64,000 bases of DNA. Source: Pyrocephalus nanus (Eukaryota; Chordata; Aves; Passeriformes; Tyrannidae). The stretch is taken from NCBI GenBank assembly GCA_038380795.1, contig CM076259.1, forward strand, positions 78,499,724 to 78,563,723, read 5' to 3'. The notes beneath the pieces are model-generated. The model did no database searches. It saw only the letters and a program-made list of their open reading frames with translations, and was not told where the DNA came from. Below are positions 26,540-43,958 of this stretch, one piece after another. A program made the translations under genes and the position numbers. Every line of letters begins with the position of its first letter. Positions within the stretch are counted from its first letter, which is position 1.

Positions 26540-28352
26540 CATCTCCTAAGGGCACAGGAGCAGGCAATCATCAGAAGTCAAGCAGGCGAGGCAGAAGGCC
26601 ATCTTGGCTGAACAGGGATCTTCTCTTGGAAATAAGGCAAAAAAGGAAGGTGTATGCCCAGGTCAACCTGAAACTGTGTGGAAGCTGCTGTTTCAACTCA
26701 ATCCTTAAAAAGCAATGGGGCCTGATGTGATTCATCCCTGAATCCTCAAAGAGCTGCTGATGTCATTTCAAACCCCCTGTTCATAGAATCGTAGAATCAA
26801 GGAATTAACTGAGTTGGAAGAGACCTCCAAGATCATCAAGTCCAACCCTTGATCCAACCCCACTGTGATTACTAGATCATGGCACTCAGTGCCACATCCA
26901 GCCTCATCTTAAATAAAACCCCTCTTGATGATTTTTGAGCAGTCTTGGGAATCTAGAGAGGTCCCAGATGACTGGAAGCTGGTGAACATTGTCCTGATCT
27001 TCAAAAAGGGCAAGAAGCAGGTACCCTGGAAACTACAGTCTTGTCTGTCTCACTTCTTACCAGGTATTTACTTGCCTGGTTAAAGTTATGGAGCAGATTA
27101 TTTTAGAAAGTATTGAAAAACACCTGGAAGACAACACAGTCATTGGTCAGAGCCAGCATGGCTTCATGAGAAGAAAGTCCTGCTTATCCAACCTTATTTC
27201 CTTTTATGACAAGGTGATCCACCTAACTGGTCAAAGGAAGGAAGCCAGTTGATATAATCTTTTTGGATTTCAGTAAAGCCTCTGATACTGTCTCTCACAG
27301 GATCCTTCTGGATCTCATCATGTGATGAGTGAGCAATTGGCTCATGGGTTGAGCGTAGAGGGTAATAGTAAATGGGTGACATATTGGTGTCTTGCCACTA
27401 GTGGGGTTCCACAGGGCTCCCTGTGCTCTTCAACGTCTTCATCAATGACTTGGACACAGGACTGAAAGGGATACTAAACAAGTTTGCAGGTGACACAAAA
27501 CTGGGAGGAGCTGTTGATTCCCTTGAAGGCAGGGAGGCCCTGCAGAGAGACTTGGACAAGTGAGAGGACTAGGCTATCACCAACCATATAAAGTTCGACA
27601 AGGAAAGGTGCTGGATTCTGCACCTGGGATGGGGCAACCCTGGGTGTTCGTACAGACTGGGGAATAAGGTGCTAGAAAGCAGTGCCTCAGAAAGGGACCT
27701 GTGGGTTCTGGTCAAAGGCAAGCTGAATATGAGTCAGCAGTGCCCTGGCAGCCAGGAGCACCAACTGTGTCCTGGGGGGCATCAGGCGAAGCATCACCAG
27801 CTGGTTGAGGGAGGAGATTGTCCTGCTCTGCTCTGCACTGGTGTGGCCTCACCTTGAATATTGTGTGTAGTTTTGGGCACCAAAATATGGGACAGATATT
27901 AAGGTCTTGGAGAGTGTTCAGAGGAAGGGAAGGCAACAAAATGGTGAACATCCTTGAGGAAAAGCTATCTGAGGAGCTTCTGAGGTCACGTGGTCTGTTC
28001 AGCCTGGAGAAGAGGAGACTGAGGGGAGATCGCATTGCAATGACAAATTCCTTGTGAGGGGAAGACAAGTGGTAGGCACTGATTTCTTTTCTGTGGTGAC
28101 CAGTGACAGGACCCAAGGGAATGGCCTGAAGTTGTGTTAGGGGAGGTTTAGGTTGCATATTAGAAAGAAGTTCTTCATCCAGAGGGTGGCTGGGCACTGG
28201 AAGAGGCTCCCCAGGGCAGTGGTCACAGCACCAAGCCTGACAGAGTTCAATAAGCATTTGGATGATCCTCTCAGGCACATGGTGTGACTTTTGGGGATAG
28301 TCCTGTGCAGGGCTAAGGATTGGACTCAACATATCCTGTGATTCCTGTGTTC
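26540..28352 (+). mobile_element. CR1 LINE with degraded reverse-transcriptase ORF2, sense orientation
   Basis: The longest CR1 copy in the window and one of only two in the same orientation as PCCA. Translating + strand segments gives the CR1 reverse-transcriptase landmarks in order: an FSKA-SDTVSH motif near 27.27-27.30 kb, SGVPQG near 27.40 kb, [15 protein letters not shown] near 27.43-27.47 kb, [13 protein letters not shown] near 27.48 kb, and a C-terminal RFRLHIRKKFFIQRV-like stretch near 28.15 kb. Frameshifts and stops interrupt it. The sequence after SGVPQG has lost several codons, and the usual ADD catalytic box reads AGD (ggt at 27489-27491), so the element is dead. It ends in atcctgtgattcctgtgttc, a short form of the CR1 terminal repeats. 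An inverted CR1 interrupts it at 26783-26935. Confidence 0.9.
26783..26935 (-). mobile_element. Short inverted CR1 nested inside the sense CR1
   Basis: The sequence begins tcatagaatcgtagaatc and continues with gttggaagagacctccaagatcatc and a block of the type ggcactcagtgccacatcc. That is the reverse complement of a CR1 3' end of about 150 bp. On both sides the sense-strand CR1 body continues (…gctgatgtcatttc to the left, ttttgagcagtcttggg to the right), so this copy inserted into a pre-existing CR1 and is the younger of the two. Confidence 0.85.
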
Positions 28353-28855
28353 AGGGATTGGATCACGTAGTACCATCACATAAGTGCACAAAGCTTCAAC
28401 AATGACTTTTTATTGTTAGTGACTTTAATTGTATGGTATATGCAGCGCAAGGATATGTCAAAAAGAGAAAATATTAAGACGTAAGTTGTGATACAAGAAA
28501 TTGGCTCTTTGCCATTTTGTTAGTGTTGGTATTAAGTAAGCTGCCCATTGACTAGACACACGTTGTTTTTTAGGCATTTTTCAGGTGACTTAGAGTTGGG
28601 AAAGAAAAAAAGGAATGTAAGAGTTGGAAACATTGTGCAAGGCTTGAATTTTTTTTTTAATCCTCTCCCCCCATCCCTTTTTGTCCTCCTCCAGTACAAA
28701 AGCTGTTCAGTTGCCTAAAACACGTGTGTACTTTTTGATGAATTGGTAACTTTCCGGGAATAGTTGTGATAGAATTACCTTTAACTCAGTATAGCAGTGA
28801 CCCGAAGAGGTTTGAAAAAATGCCTGTATCTGAATGATCTTACTGACGTCTATTG
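28304..28855 (+). repeat. Duplicated block, copy 1 (CR1 end plus ~500 bp non-CR1 DNA)
   Basis: Starts inside the 3' end of the sense CR1 (tgtgcagggct) and runs about 500 bp into sequence that is not CR1. The same block occurs in direct orientation at 45866-46449. By eye the aligned part (28326-28855) has about 14 substitutions and two or three small indels, so identity is near 97%. Compared with copy 2, this copy lacks roughly 30 bases inside the CR1 tail. It ends sharply at …tctattg. Small frames inside it are not conserved as coding. Confidence 0.9.
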
Positions 28856-29505
28856 CTGGTATAGAGAAACCAGAGGAAGAAAAATGCAGTTCAGTGTTCT
28901 ACCTACATATTAAAGTTGAAGTATTTAAATATTTTATGTTAACTTGGTGCCACATTAGTATTGGAAAAGAGTTTCCTAAAAGAATCAGGAAATGTGTTTT
29001 CACTTACTGCCTTTCAAGATCCTAAATATGCTGAGTAAGAGATTGCATTTTCATTGTGGTGTTTCATTGAGTTTTGGTTTTAGGAATGCATAATAAATAG
29101 AATTTAAACTGCATTACAGTTTAGCAAGTGTGTCTTTGTAAATCACTTATGGTTGTTTCAAGGGTGAGTTAACCAGCCTGTTTTCTAAGGGGATATTTCT
29201 AACTTTCAAGCTGGAGTACCTTCACTTGCAGCTATTTTTCTCTGGCCTGGCTTTGATTTATACAAATGCTAATTATAGGGGCTTTGGATCTGTGTGTATA
29301 CATAGTTTCACAAGGTCATACACATTTTTAATGAACTGTCTAAAATGCGAGTATATTGCTAGGTTGTTACATAAACAGATTATAAATATCTTATAAATAT
29401 TGTTGCTTTAGTCAGTTCCAAAGGAGAAAAAATATGAATATCAATATCTGTGTAAAGAAAAGCTGATTTTTATTTTTGTCTCCTAAAGTTTGATTGTCTT
29501 CGCAG

Positions 29506-29637
29506 GCATCGGAAGGTGTCACCTTCATTGGACCTGACACACACGCTATTCAAGCTATGGGAGACAAGATTGAAAGCAAATTGTTAGCCAAGAATGCAAA
29601 GGTCAACACGATCCCTGGCTTTGATGGAGTAGTCAAG
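29506..29637 (+). CDS. PCCA: PCCA exon (human residues ~157-200), biotin carboxylase domain
   Basis: A 132-nt exon encoding 44 codons, beginning [11 protein letters not shown] and ending [12 protein letters not shown] is the alpha subunit of mitochondrial propionyl-CoA carboxylase. With biotin, ATP and bicarbonate the alpha subunit carboxylates biotin, and the beta subunit transfers the carboxyl to propionyl-CoA to give D-methylmalonyl-CoA (odd-chain fatty acid, Ile, Val, Met and Thr catabolism). This exon covers the end of the N-terminal biotin carboxylase subdomain and the start of the ATP-grasp region. The MGDK lysine corresponds to human K177, a known ATP contact. The acceptor is cttcgcag and the donor is aag/gtgaga; both flanking introns are phase 0. 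The near-identity to mammalian PCCA as I remember it, rather than to pyruvate or acetyl-CoA carboxylase, decides the name. Confidence 0.97.
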
Positions 29638-32600
29638 GTGAGAAATCATTTAATTACTGTCTGCCCACTGTAGGAACAGTGTCTAAATCAAAGTAGACCT
29701 ATTGAAGGTCTGATGCAGAATCTAATTATAATTCCATCTTCTTTTTCAAAAAGATGTAATTAAAAATGGGGTACAGATTTTTTGCTTCCAAGAGAGCTTT
29801 GGAAAAGAAGAGAAAGTCCTTGATAATAAATGATGTATTAAGGAGTTCTTCAGTGGAGTCTCTAAAAATACTTTACTTTAAATTTAACATGAGGGCAACT
29901 AAATGTATTAAATGCTAGACGTGGATTCGACTGCATATAGTTACATTTCTCAGGTTTTCCTGTTGGCCAACACCTTGACAGTTCTGAGTTAATGCTGGAG
30001 CTTGTTAAAGGATGTCAAGTTTCCATTTTATGGTTTCTGTTGATGGTGCTGATCTTCATCTGTTGCAAAACTTGGGATGAAGATGGGGGAAGTTGGTGGC
30101 TCTTTTTCAGAATCTACAGTTAGTGTTCTTCCTGTGGTTTTAGAAGGAATGATTTTCAACAGTTCTCTAAAGAAACAACCAAAATATTTTTGTAGTTTTT
30201 AAAGGTAAAGTAAATTTTAATTTTCATTTATTTTGTCCTACAGTGATTAAGTACTGGGCTCTTAAAAGTTTCCTGTGTGTCTTGTTATATTATCTGTAGT
30301 TATAACATGATTTTCTCTTTTAAAACCTTTATTGTATACACCTAAAACTTTTGTGTATTATAAAATGTTGACCACCTGTATTGAGATTTTTATGCTTGAC
30401 ACGTTGGGTTAGAGTTTTTTTTTTTTGAGTGAAACTTTGAGATACATGAAAAGTGTGTTAGCCAAGTTGGATTTTAGACTCTTAAGAGGAAAAAAAGGCA
30501 ACTCAAAACCTGACTAAGTGAGAAAGGTAAATAGAGCGCTAAGGGGTAAGACTCCACAAAATTACCTCTTTCTATGAGGCTGCCTGGAGAACTTGGGAGA
30601 GAGAGTGAGAATGATAAAATCACAAAGTAGCTGAGGTTAAAATGCACAAGAGAGCTTTTCAGTACTTGGGATGGAATTGTGTGGTCTGTGTCATGACTGG
30701 TAGTGGGATATGCTGCAACAGGTGAACGTGGAAAGGCTTCTTTCTTTTCTGGAGAGCTCCATATGAGTGTTAGAATGGCACTTGTGCCCATGCTGAAGTC
30801 TGGCAGTGGCAAGTTGAACACAGTACTCTTTCAGATTTTTGTTATATGTTTTAGCAGTCCTTGTGTATGTGGTCCTTTAGCACTCTTAACATTTAACAGC
30901 AGCCAAGCTGTTGTGTGTAAGGTTCTCTGTTCTACCTGACATCCTGTATTTCCTTCTAGAAAGCCTGAAAAATAACTTGTAGAAAAACATCTAATTAGGA
31001 GATAACTTTGAATTAATTATTTAAGCACCACAAAACTTTCTCTAGTGCAGAATAAAATACTCAAAATGCTATTTTTTTTCACTTTATCAATTAAATATTA
31101 TGTAAAGGTCTGTTATTCCTCTGGTACAAAGACACAAACCTGACAAAGTAGGATAATGGTTAATGAAACAGGTAGACATAGAACCAGTGAAACTGATCTA
31201 CTTACTTGTATGCAATTGTTTCCAAAACCTTCAATTGTACTGGGTTGACAATTATCTGAAGTTCCTAACATGAAAAGTGTAAGTGATGTGGTTGGCAATG
31301 GACTATATGCAACGATACCTTTAAAACCAAATGAACTGGAATGTGGGGTTGAGTTGACAACTCCAATCCTCTGCTGTTGAAAGGAGCTATGTGGTAGTTG
31401 CTTAACCCCAAGGTGTCTATATCATATCAGTTTCACATATCTCAGCCTTGCACCAGTTCTAATTATCTGAAGAGCGTTGTTGAAAAGAAAAAAACATAAC
31501 TAAACCCAAAAAACAACCTGCAGTATACCCACCAAATAAGAAAAAGAGAAGTCCACAGACGTTGCCAGCATTGTAGTTTCCATCAGTAAGGGGAGCTGAA
31601 AATTTTAGGTTAACCAGTGCTTTGGTTACCAATTCTAGGAAATGAAGCTTCTGATAATTGATATTGTTGTACTTGCTATGGATCTTAATATGTGCCTCAG
31701 AGGAGTAACACACAACGACTTGGAGACTATTTAGGATTTCTGCCATTCCTGGGAGACCTATTTTGATCAGTTACGAAACTTTCAAAACCTTTGAGGGCTT
31801 TGTTTCTTGAGAAATAAAAATTTTAAAGATTTTTGGAAGGAGTTACATGTCTGGTTGACATTTGAGTAGGTTATAGATGGCTTCATCTTTAAAATGGACT
31901 CTAGTAAAGCTGCAAGAAAACTGTATTGATGCCTCTGATAATGCCAGAAATTAAGACAGATCTGTTACACATATGCTTTGTGCATTAATAGTTAAAGCAA
32001 ACACAGAGTAATAACTTTGTGTTATTCAACTTAGTTATTCAACTCAGGACTGCACTGAAAATCTTTGTTACTGGAAGAGTTTGTTAAATAGTGCTGCAGA
32101 TACTTAGGTCCTTCATGAATAAAGAATGTTTTTCCTCTCTTGTTTATGTTGCTTAGCACTTACACATAGGAGACACTGTAGTTGCTAAGCTTTTGTAATA
32201 ACATCTTGGAGAAGTTACATGCAGGAAAATTCCCAGTGAGTAGAAATTAAATGTAAGAGAAGGAAGCTCTTTGACAGTATACTGAAAGACCTGGAAGGAT
32301 TGAAGAGGAGGATGCTTAGCATAACAGACACAACTAACTATTCTCATACAGGGAGATTCTCTGAGCATTTGAAATATGTATCCGAGAATGGAAAGATGTG
32401 GAATGAGAGTGGAGAGGGCAGTTTTATGAAGAGTAATTTTCTTCTCATCCCTGGTTCAGTTTCTCAGTTGGCTGGGTCAGGGGTTATCCAGTCTACACAT
32501 GTAAGGAACCAAAGTCTCGTGCTGTCAGCTAGAGAGCCAGCAAAAGCATTTGAAACTAACTAATTTCAAAATGTGTAACTACAATTAGTTTTCTAAAACC

Positions 32601-35600
32601 TGATTGGGAGAGGTAGTGGTAAACAGTCCTAATCAAAAGAATTACCATTAATCCTGTGAGCAATGGCTGTACTCAAGTTGGAGCTCAGATGATGTATTGA
32701 CTGTAAATAAGTAAAGGGGAATAGGTAACAAGAGGAAAATAGATACTGAGTAATGAGTATAAGGACATGTCATGGTGAAAGACTGGCAAAGGAATGGCAG
32801 GGGAAGAATGATTTTTGTATTGTTTCACCACATACGATCTGGTTTTATGGCTGGTAGAACACAGCTGGATGTAGACCCAGAAGAATAATGTCTCTGCGTG
32901 TCTACTTAGTTTCACTGATGTTAGTAGACCCATTGAGGGTCTTCAGCAGGGCTCTGAATTTACTATAATTAGCATTAATTTTAGGTACCTGTTTTGGCTG
33001 AATTTTTGCATTGGGTTTTGGTATTGGGATTGAATTGATCGTTGTATTGCTGAAGAGGTTGTTGGAGACTAGACATAAATTGGAGATTCTCTTAAGGCCA
33101 GCACCCTCACCCATGAAAACTATTGTGTAGTTCTTCATAATTAATGCAATGTTTTACAGTTCTAGAAGTCTCTTAAAAAACAGCTTTATCCTGGCATTCC
33201 TCTACATCAAGAACAGTTTTGCTTTTCTGTCTCCACCTGCTGGTACCTGGCTGAGAGGCATGTACATGAAATTTGGAGGTTAGGAATTCTTATGCTAAAT
33301 GAGTATTTTATGTATCCTTAACTCAATGGGATCACCTATTTGTAAAAACAGTATGACATCATTTTATAACTCTTAGGATTTTTATAAACTTCTACCATTA
33401 CTTGAACATTTTTATTTGTACAATAAAAGGTGGTGCTAAAATTATATATTTCTTTACAGTCTCCAGTTTATTTTGGGAAAATGGTAGTGTAGCTAATGTG
33501 TTTTTGGAGGAAACAGCAGTAAATCATTGCCGACTCTTGCTTTTAAAAAAATAATTCAGAATGCTTTTAGTACCATTGTGGCTTTGTATATTTTGCACAT
33601 ATGGACTTGTGTGTTAGGCAGTGTCATAGCATTCAGTTTTTTGCTCTCTTTGGGCAAATATTGAAAACTGAAAGTTTAAAATAACTTTCCAAACTTTTTC
33701 TGAGTACTCAGACTGATTCCGTATTTATGTAATCTGCAAGTGAAATTCATGATACTAAAACATACTTTATTAGGGCAAAAGATCAAAAGACTTACCAGAG
33801 ACTTCAATATGTCAGTTCTTGGGGGTTTTTTGTGCATTAATTTTTCTCTCTAAAGCACAGCATATTTTTGTTTTCTGGTTTGGAAATGCTCTTCGAAGGC
33901 TAAAGAATTTGAGTATGCATTGATTCCCCCCCCCCCCCTTGTATCTTAGTGCTGGGTTCTAATATATTAGAACTATAAAAGAAATAGATGTTGAAACAGT
34001 GTAAATTAATAACTGTGCTGGGCAGATGACTTCAGTCTTTTCAAGCCAGCATTGAGACAATTAGCGCTGCTGATGCTGCTTATTACTTAAAGTTGTTGTA
34101 TGCATGCATAAAAATACAGTGGCAGTGAAAAGTTCCCCTGTAATGATTTGCAGCTTGTCTTCCTGTGGGCTGCAGTGTATCAGTTAGCCACTTGTTTGCA
34201 GGTAACTAAGTGAAAAAAAATTACCCTGTTTGCTTCCCCCCCTCTTAATTCTATTTTGCAAATATATGGGTGAATTTGCAAGAGAAAAGAAATGTAAAAG
34301 TTTCCTTCTCGACTATAATCGTAGCTCTTCATCAGTCATCACTATTCCTGCATTTTGTTCAAGAGGCTCTAATTGTCTGCATTTGGCAGGTTTAACACTT
34401 CCTGACAGAGAGGCTATTAAGGGGAAGTATTCTCGCATAACTGTCACAGGCAGGAACAAAGAACCTTCAAACTCAATGTGTGGAAACCACTAACATTCTT
34501 AAATGACCCTTTTCATGCATTTTATCCCTTTTAGCTAAAATTTGGAGGGTGCAGGGTCATGGAAAGCAGCAAGGTGTAATAAAACAGTAAACTCTGAGAT
34601 TTTTTCGGAGGAGGGGGTTAGTTTTTTTTGCTAGATTTATCTCTTGACTTAAAAACAATTGTTATTTGGAAAAATCTCATTAACAGATGTGACTGAAGTA
34701 AAAAGGCTTAAAACTGATGTTGCTTTCAGGACCGCTTTGAACTTAACAAGCACCGATTTGTGGAGCAGACTAGCTAATGAAAGGAAATTAAATTTTCTGA
34801 CAACTTCCCCTGCCAGCCCCCTTATTCTTCATGGGGCTGTTACTAGGTACTGAAGACTTTTAAAGAGGATTTTGTTTTATTATCGGACATAAATGAACCA
34901 GGTATGAACATTTCTTATGTATTTTTTTTAAAAGTTCTGACCTGGGTGCTTTTAAAACGGATTGCCTTGAAAGCTTTAAAAATATCAGGTTTCAGTTTAA
35001 TGTTCATAAGTCAGCCCCCATAGTTTCAGACACACTTAGCAGCTGGTGATTTCCAGACATTACTGCCTTCCATACAAATTTTTTAATGCATGTCATGGGA
35101 TAGTATAAATATTAGCAAATTTGGATGGAATTTTCGAACTTAACCAGTGCCACTATAGTTTAACCCATTTTCTTTCTGGTTTTGTATAATGGGAATATAT
35201 TGTTATCAGTAGAAGAAGCTAGAATTAACTACTGCAGGAGAAGCAGTTTGGGTACTGAAAAGTAAGCAATTCAAGTATTTTGTTTTTTATTCTCTGAATT
35301 TCCCATACATTTTTCTGTAACAAGCTACAGTATTATGAGGCAGCTGAAGCGATAGGTAACATCAACAAAAGGATTTTTAAAATTGTCTTAAGCTAGTAAC
35401 ATGGTGACTCTTAAATGGAAATAATTATGGGGATCTTCTGCTTTCAGATACAGTTTAAAATGGTTCATGTAAGCTTTATTCTGTATTCAGAATGCAGAAG
35501 TTACAGAATTGAAATACTTGTGTTCTTTCTTCAGTAGACAAAACCCATTTGTCTTTAAAGGAGTCCTGCAAGATTTTTTTTTTCCTGTACTTGAGTTATT

Positions 35601-36032
35601 CCCAAACAATAGAGAATCAACTCCCCCTACTGACTGCAGCCAGGAAAGCACAAGAAATATCAGTGGGGACAGAAACAAGCTGGTGGTGGACAAACTTTAA
35701 CGATCTGATTTATGGTCCATTATTGATTGTAAACTTCTAAATTCTAGCATTAAATTCCTACAACTGCAGAAAATCATTTTGCGATCCTGGTTGTGTTTCC
35801 TGTCAGCTGATTCCTTGTTGCTTTGAGTTTCTCAGTATACTAATGATGAGGTAGAATTTACATTCCACTTATGGTATTAATTTTACATTCCTCTGGCTGA
35901 AAAGGGTCAGAAGGTTGTAAAATCAAACATTAAATGAATCGGAGGAGACAGTAGTGCAATATATGACTGCCCTCAGGACATGGTGCAATGGCTGATGGGA
36001 TTAACGTTGGGTCTCATTTCCTGCTTTTACAG
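29638..36032 (+). other. PCCA: PCCA intron (6.4 kb)
   Basis: Phase-0 intron from gtgaga to ctgcttttacag. I recognise no CR1 or LTR in it. Contents noted: a C13 run at 33926-33938, a stretch at 33.99-34.49 kb and one at 34.68-34.86 kb that look like conserved non-coding DNA, and weak minus-strand open frames at 31.46-31.75 and 32.69-33.14 kb with no recognised family. The rest is AT-rich DNA in which I see nothing. Confidence 0.9.
33926..33938. repeat. C13 homopolymer
   Basis: Thirteen consecutive C in AT-rich intron DNA. Confidence 0.9.
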
Positions 36033-36069
36033 GATGCAGATGAAGCTGTCAGAATTGCAAGGGAAATTG
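36033..36069 (+). CDS. PCCA: PCCA exon (human residues ~201-213), 37 nt
   Basis: A very small exon reading DADEAVRIAREI plus the first base of a Gly codon. It follows tttacag and is followed by the near-perfect donor gtaagt. The helix it encodes lies before the glycine-rich ATP-grasp loop of the biotin carboxylase domain. It is identified by its fit between the neighbouring exons: the preceding one ends in GVVK at phase 0, and the next starts with the last two bases of the Gly codon. Its size of 37 nt matches the human exon as I recall it (c.601-637). Because 37 is not a multiple of three, skipping it would shift the frame. It is too short to be found by open-frame scanning. Confidence 0.95.
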
Positions 36070-41904
<5,835 letters not shown>

Positions 41905-43313
41905 TGAGATGCTGTCCAAAAGCTTGCCTTGATGAATGCTGCAGTTACCAAAGTCCCATTAAGCCACTGTGAGCTGACAGTTGAGCAGATATGAAATGTT
42001 AGACAGAGAAATTGGATATTATTTGGTTTTCTCCCTTTCATATAGTGAGTGGTAATACTTCAGAAGTTGTGCATGTGCCTATTTTAAACTAATTCTCGCG
42101 TAAACCTTACAAAATATTGTCCATTAATTTGTGTAAAAACCAGCACTTACAACTGCCTTTAATCCAGTGTGAGACTGTAAATTTAGAGTGTAAATAACAT
42201 TTTGCTGTATGCCTTTCAGAATGCTGATTTTTTAATTGTCTCTCTTAGGAAGAATATTTATTGGCCGTGATTTGCAAACATTAATGCATGCCATTAGTTC
42301 TGTTAAAGTTGATGAGACTGATAATTCATGTGTGGAAACACATACGATGTTACCAGAATGTGCTCTAATAAATTGTGTACTTCTGTGTTTAAAATATTTG
42401 CCTCAGCAAACTATTGTGCTTTTGTCTGTTTTGAAACAACGTTTGTTTAAACACACAGACATTTTCGTGTCTCTTAGTGGTTGTCTGAATCCTGAACATT
42501 TGATGATGCTTTGTTGTTGGTTCGAAGTTTTACAATCCGTTCTCAACTCCACATGCCACTGATCTTACAGAAAAATGTATTTTCTGATTTTTTCAAAGAC
42601 TTGTAATGAGAAGCCTGTTTGATCTGAGATAACCCAACTGTTTTCCTTTCCACAGAGAGCAGCACATGTGCTGGAATTAACTCAAAATACAACTGAAATT
42701 TTCATTAATTTAATCGCCTGCAAGATTTCCCTGCCATTTTTCTGTCCCCTATTAAATTTATGTTTACCAAAACCTAAAATCTGGACAAAAGACCAATGAA
42801 TGTCTAGCACTACTTTTAGATTTAAAGAAAACATGGTGGGCTTATTTGTACCTTGTTACCTCTAGTCCATTCGTATTCAAATGTAAATAGGAAAAGAAGA
42901 TTTTTATTCATTAGAATGGAAATTTAGAACAAACAGCTTTCTTACAAGGATGCTTCCTTCCTACTGCTTTATAATCCAAAATTGTTGCCTTGATCTTATT
43001 AAGGCAGCAATTGCATCTCTTGGACTTGAAGGCATTAGTTTTTTGTTTTGTTCAGAAAGGAGCAAAGGAGTTTGATAAAAGTAACTGTTTTAAAGTGGAT
43101 CTAAAATCATGATTGCCAATTTGTCTTGGAGAAAAGTTGTGGTTACTGTTTAGAAAGTCACCTGGTAAAGCTGATTGGTATTAATAGAAACTAGCTAGAG
43201 ATATTCTTTTATCTATGTTTGAATATCACTAAATTAATTGAGTGATATTACTTTGATTCCATCCTATTTAGTGATGATAATTTGAGTTGCTTGCCTTGTT
43301 TGAGGAAAGCCTT

Positions 43314-43370
43314 TGAATCATAGAATATCCTGAATTGGAAGGGACCCACAAAGTATCATTCTGCTCATTA
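43314..43370 (-). mobile_element. CR1 LINE scrap
   Basis: The bases atcatagaatatcctgaatt followed by ggaagggacccacaaagtatcat match the reverse complement of a CR1 3' terminus. The similarity stops after about 57 bp, either a very short 5'-truncated insertion or the end of a decayed one. Confidence 0.7.
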
Positions 43371-43629
43371 TTTACCAGTGGTGTTCTTATAATAATCCTC
43401 TTGGCTAGTTATGGAAGCCTTATCTTTATAATGTAATATTAGAGTAGTCTCTAAAAGGTGCTAAGAGAAGGAACACTGAGATAGTCGCAGATCAACACTC
43501 TTTACTGAGCTCGTATCAAGAAGAAATGTTTATTTTAACATTTATGGGTAGGCACAATTAACTTGACAAAATATTTGTTGCAGGAAGATGAAAGTGAGAT
43601 TTAAGAGAACTTGAAGACAAACAGTATCG

Positions 43630-43940
43630 TGGGTTCCTGGGATTAAGGTCCCGCGACAAGACCCTTGAGGCACATTTTGTATGGGAGACAGGTACACACA
43701 CACAAGATGTGACGCACAAAATGGTGATTTATTAAAACAAGATGACAGACCCTGGCTAGGAACATCAAATCCTGAGAGCTACTGATATGGGAACTTGGAG
43801 GGATAGGCTATTGGAATATGTCAGGTCACTCAGGGGGAAGGGAGAGCTAGGGAATAATGGGGTTTTGTGTCCTGGGTGCACAGACAGGAGAATTTGCTGA
43901 GGCTGCAATGCTGCGGCCTTGTAGCTGGGTCCCAGGCAGT
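43630..43940 (-). other. Probable 3' LTR of the env remnant
   Basis: The minus strand shows, in order, TTCCAATAG (CCAAT-like) near 43.81 kb, TTTTAATAAATCACC near 43.73 kb, a short spacer, and a TTGTGTGTGTGTACC stretch near 43.70 kb. The last two are a polyadenylation signal and its GT-rich downstream element. The LTR edge nearest 43630 starts with tg on the + strand, consistent with a CA end on the minus strand. I could not find the opposite edge, a clear polypurine tract or a target-site duplication, so the limits are approximate. Confidence 0.6.
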
Positions 43941-43958
43941 TCTACATAGCTACAGTTG

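Larger units (their letters stand above)
1..29505 (+). other. PCCA: PCCA intron upstream of first visible exon (3' part)
   Basis: Non-coding intron, at least 29.5 kb, ending in the acceptor ttgattgtcttcgcag at 29505 (phase 0). I looked for the preceding PCCA exon, expected to encode a segment like GYGFLSENKEFARCL, and did not recognise it, so it should lie upstream of the window. Recognisable contents are a CR1 at about 1.88-2.27 kb, a CR1 relic near 15.8-15.97 kb, and the nested CR1 pair at 26.54-28.35 kb followed by a duplicated block to 28.86 kb. There are also a T29 tract at 8278-8306, a pyrimidine tract at 26.1 kb and AT-rich stretches at 17.94-18.29 kb. The open frames of 60-130 codons scattered through it have no family I recognise and are taken as chance. 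Confidence 0.85.

Noticed and set aside
27712..28332. 206-codon open frame on the minus strand
   Set aside because: It is the antisense of the sense-orientation CR1 reverse transcriptase. The composition (Pro/Ser/Leu-rich) is what the reverse complement of that coding strand gives.
42236..42562. 108-codon + strand frame between PCCA exons
   Set aside because: Begins in a plain intron, has no acceptor in phase with PCCA and no homolog I know. The Cys/Leu-rich content is typical of T-rich intron DNA.
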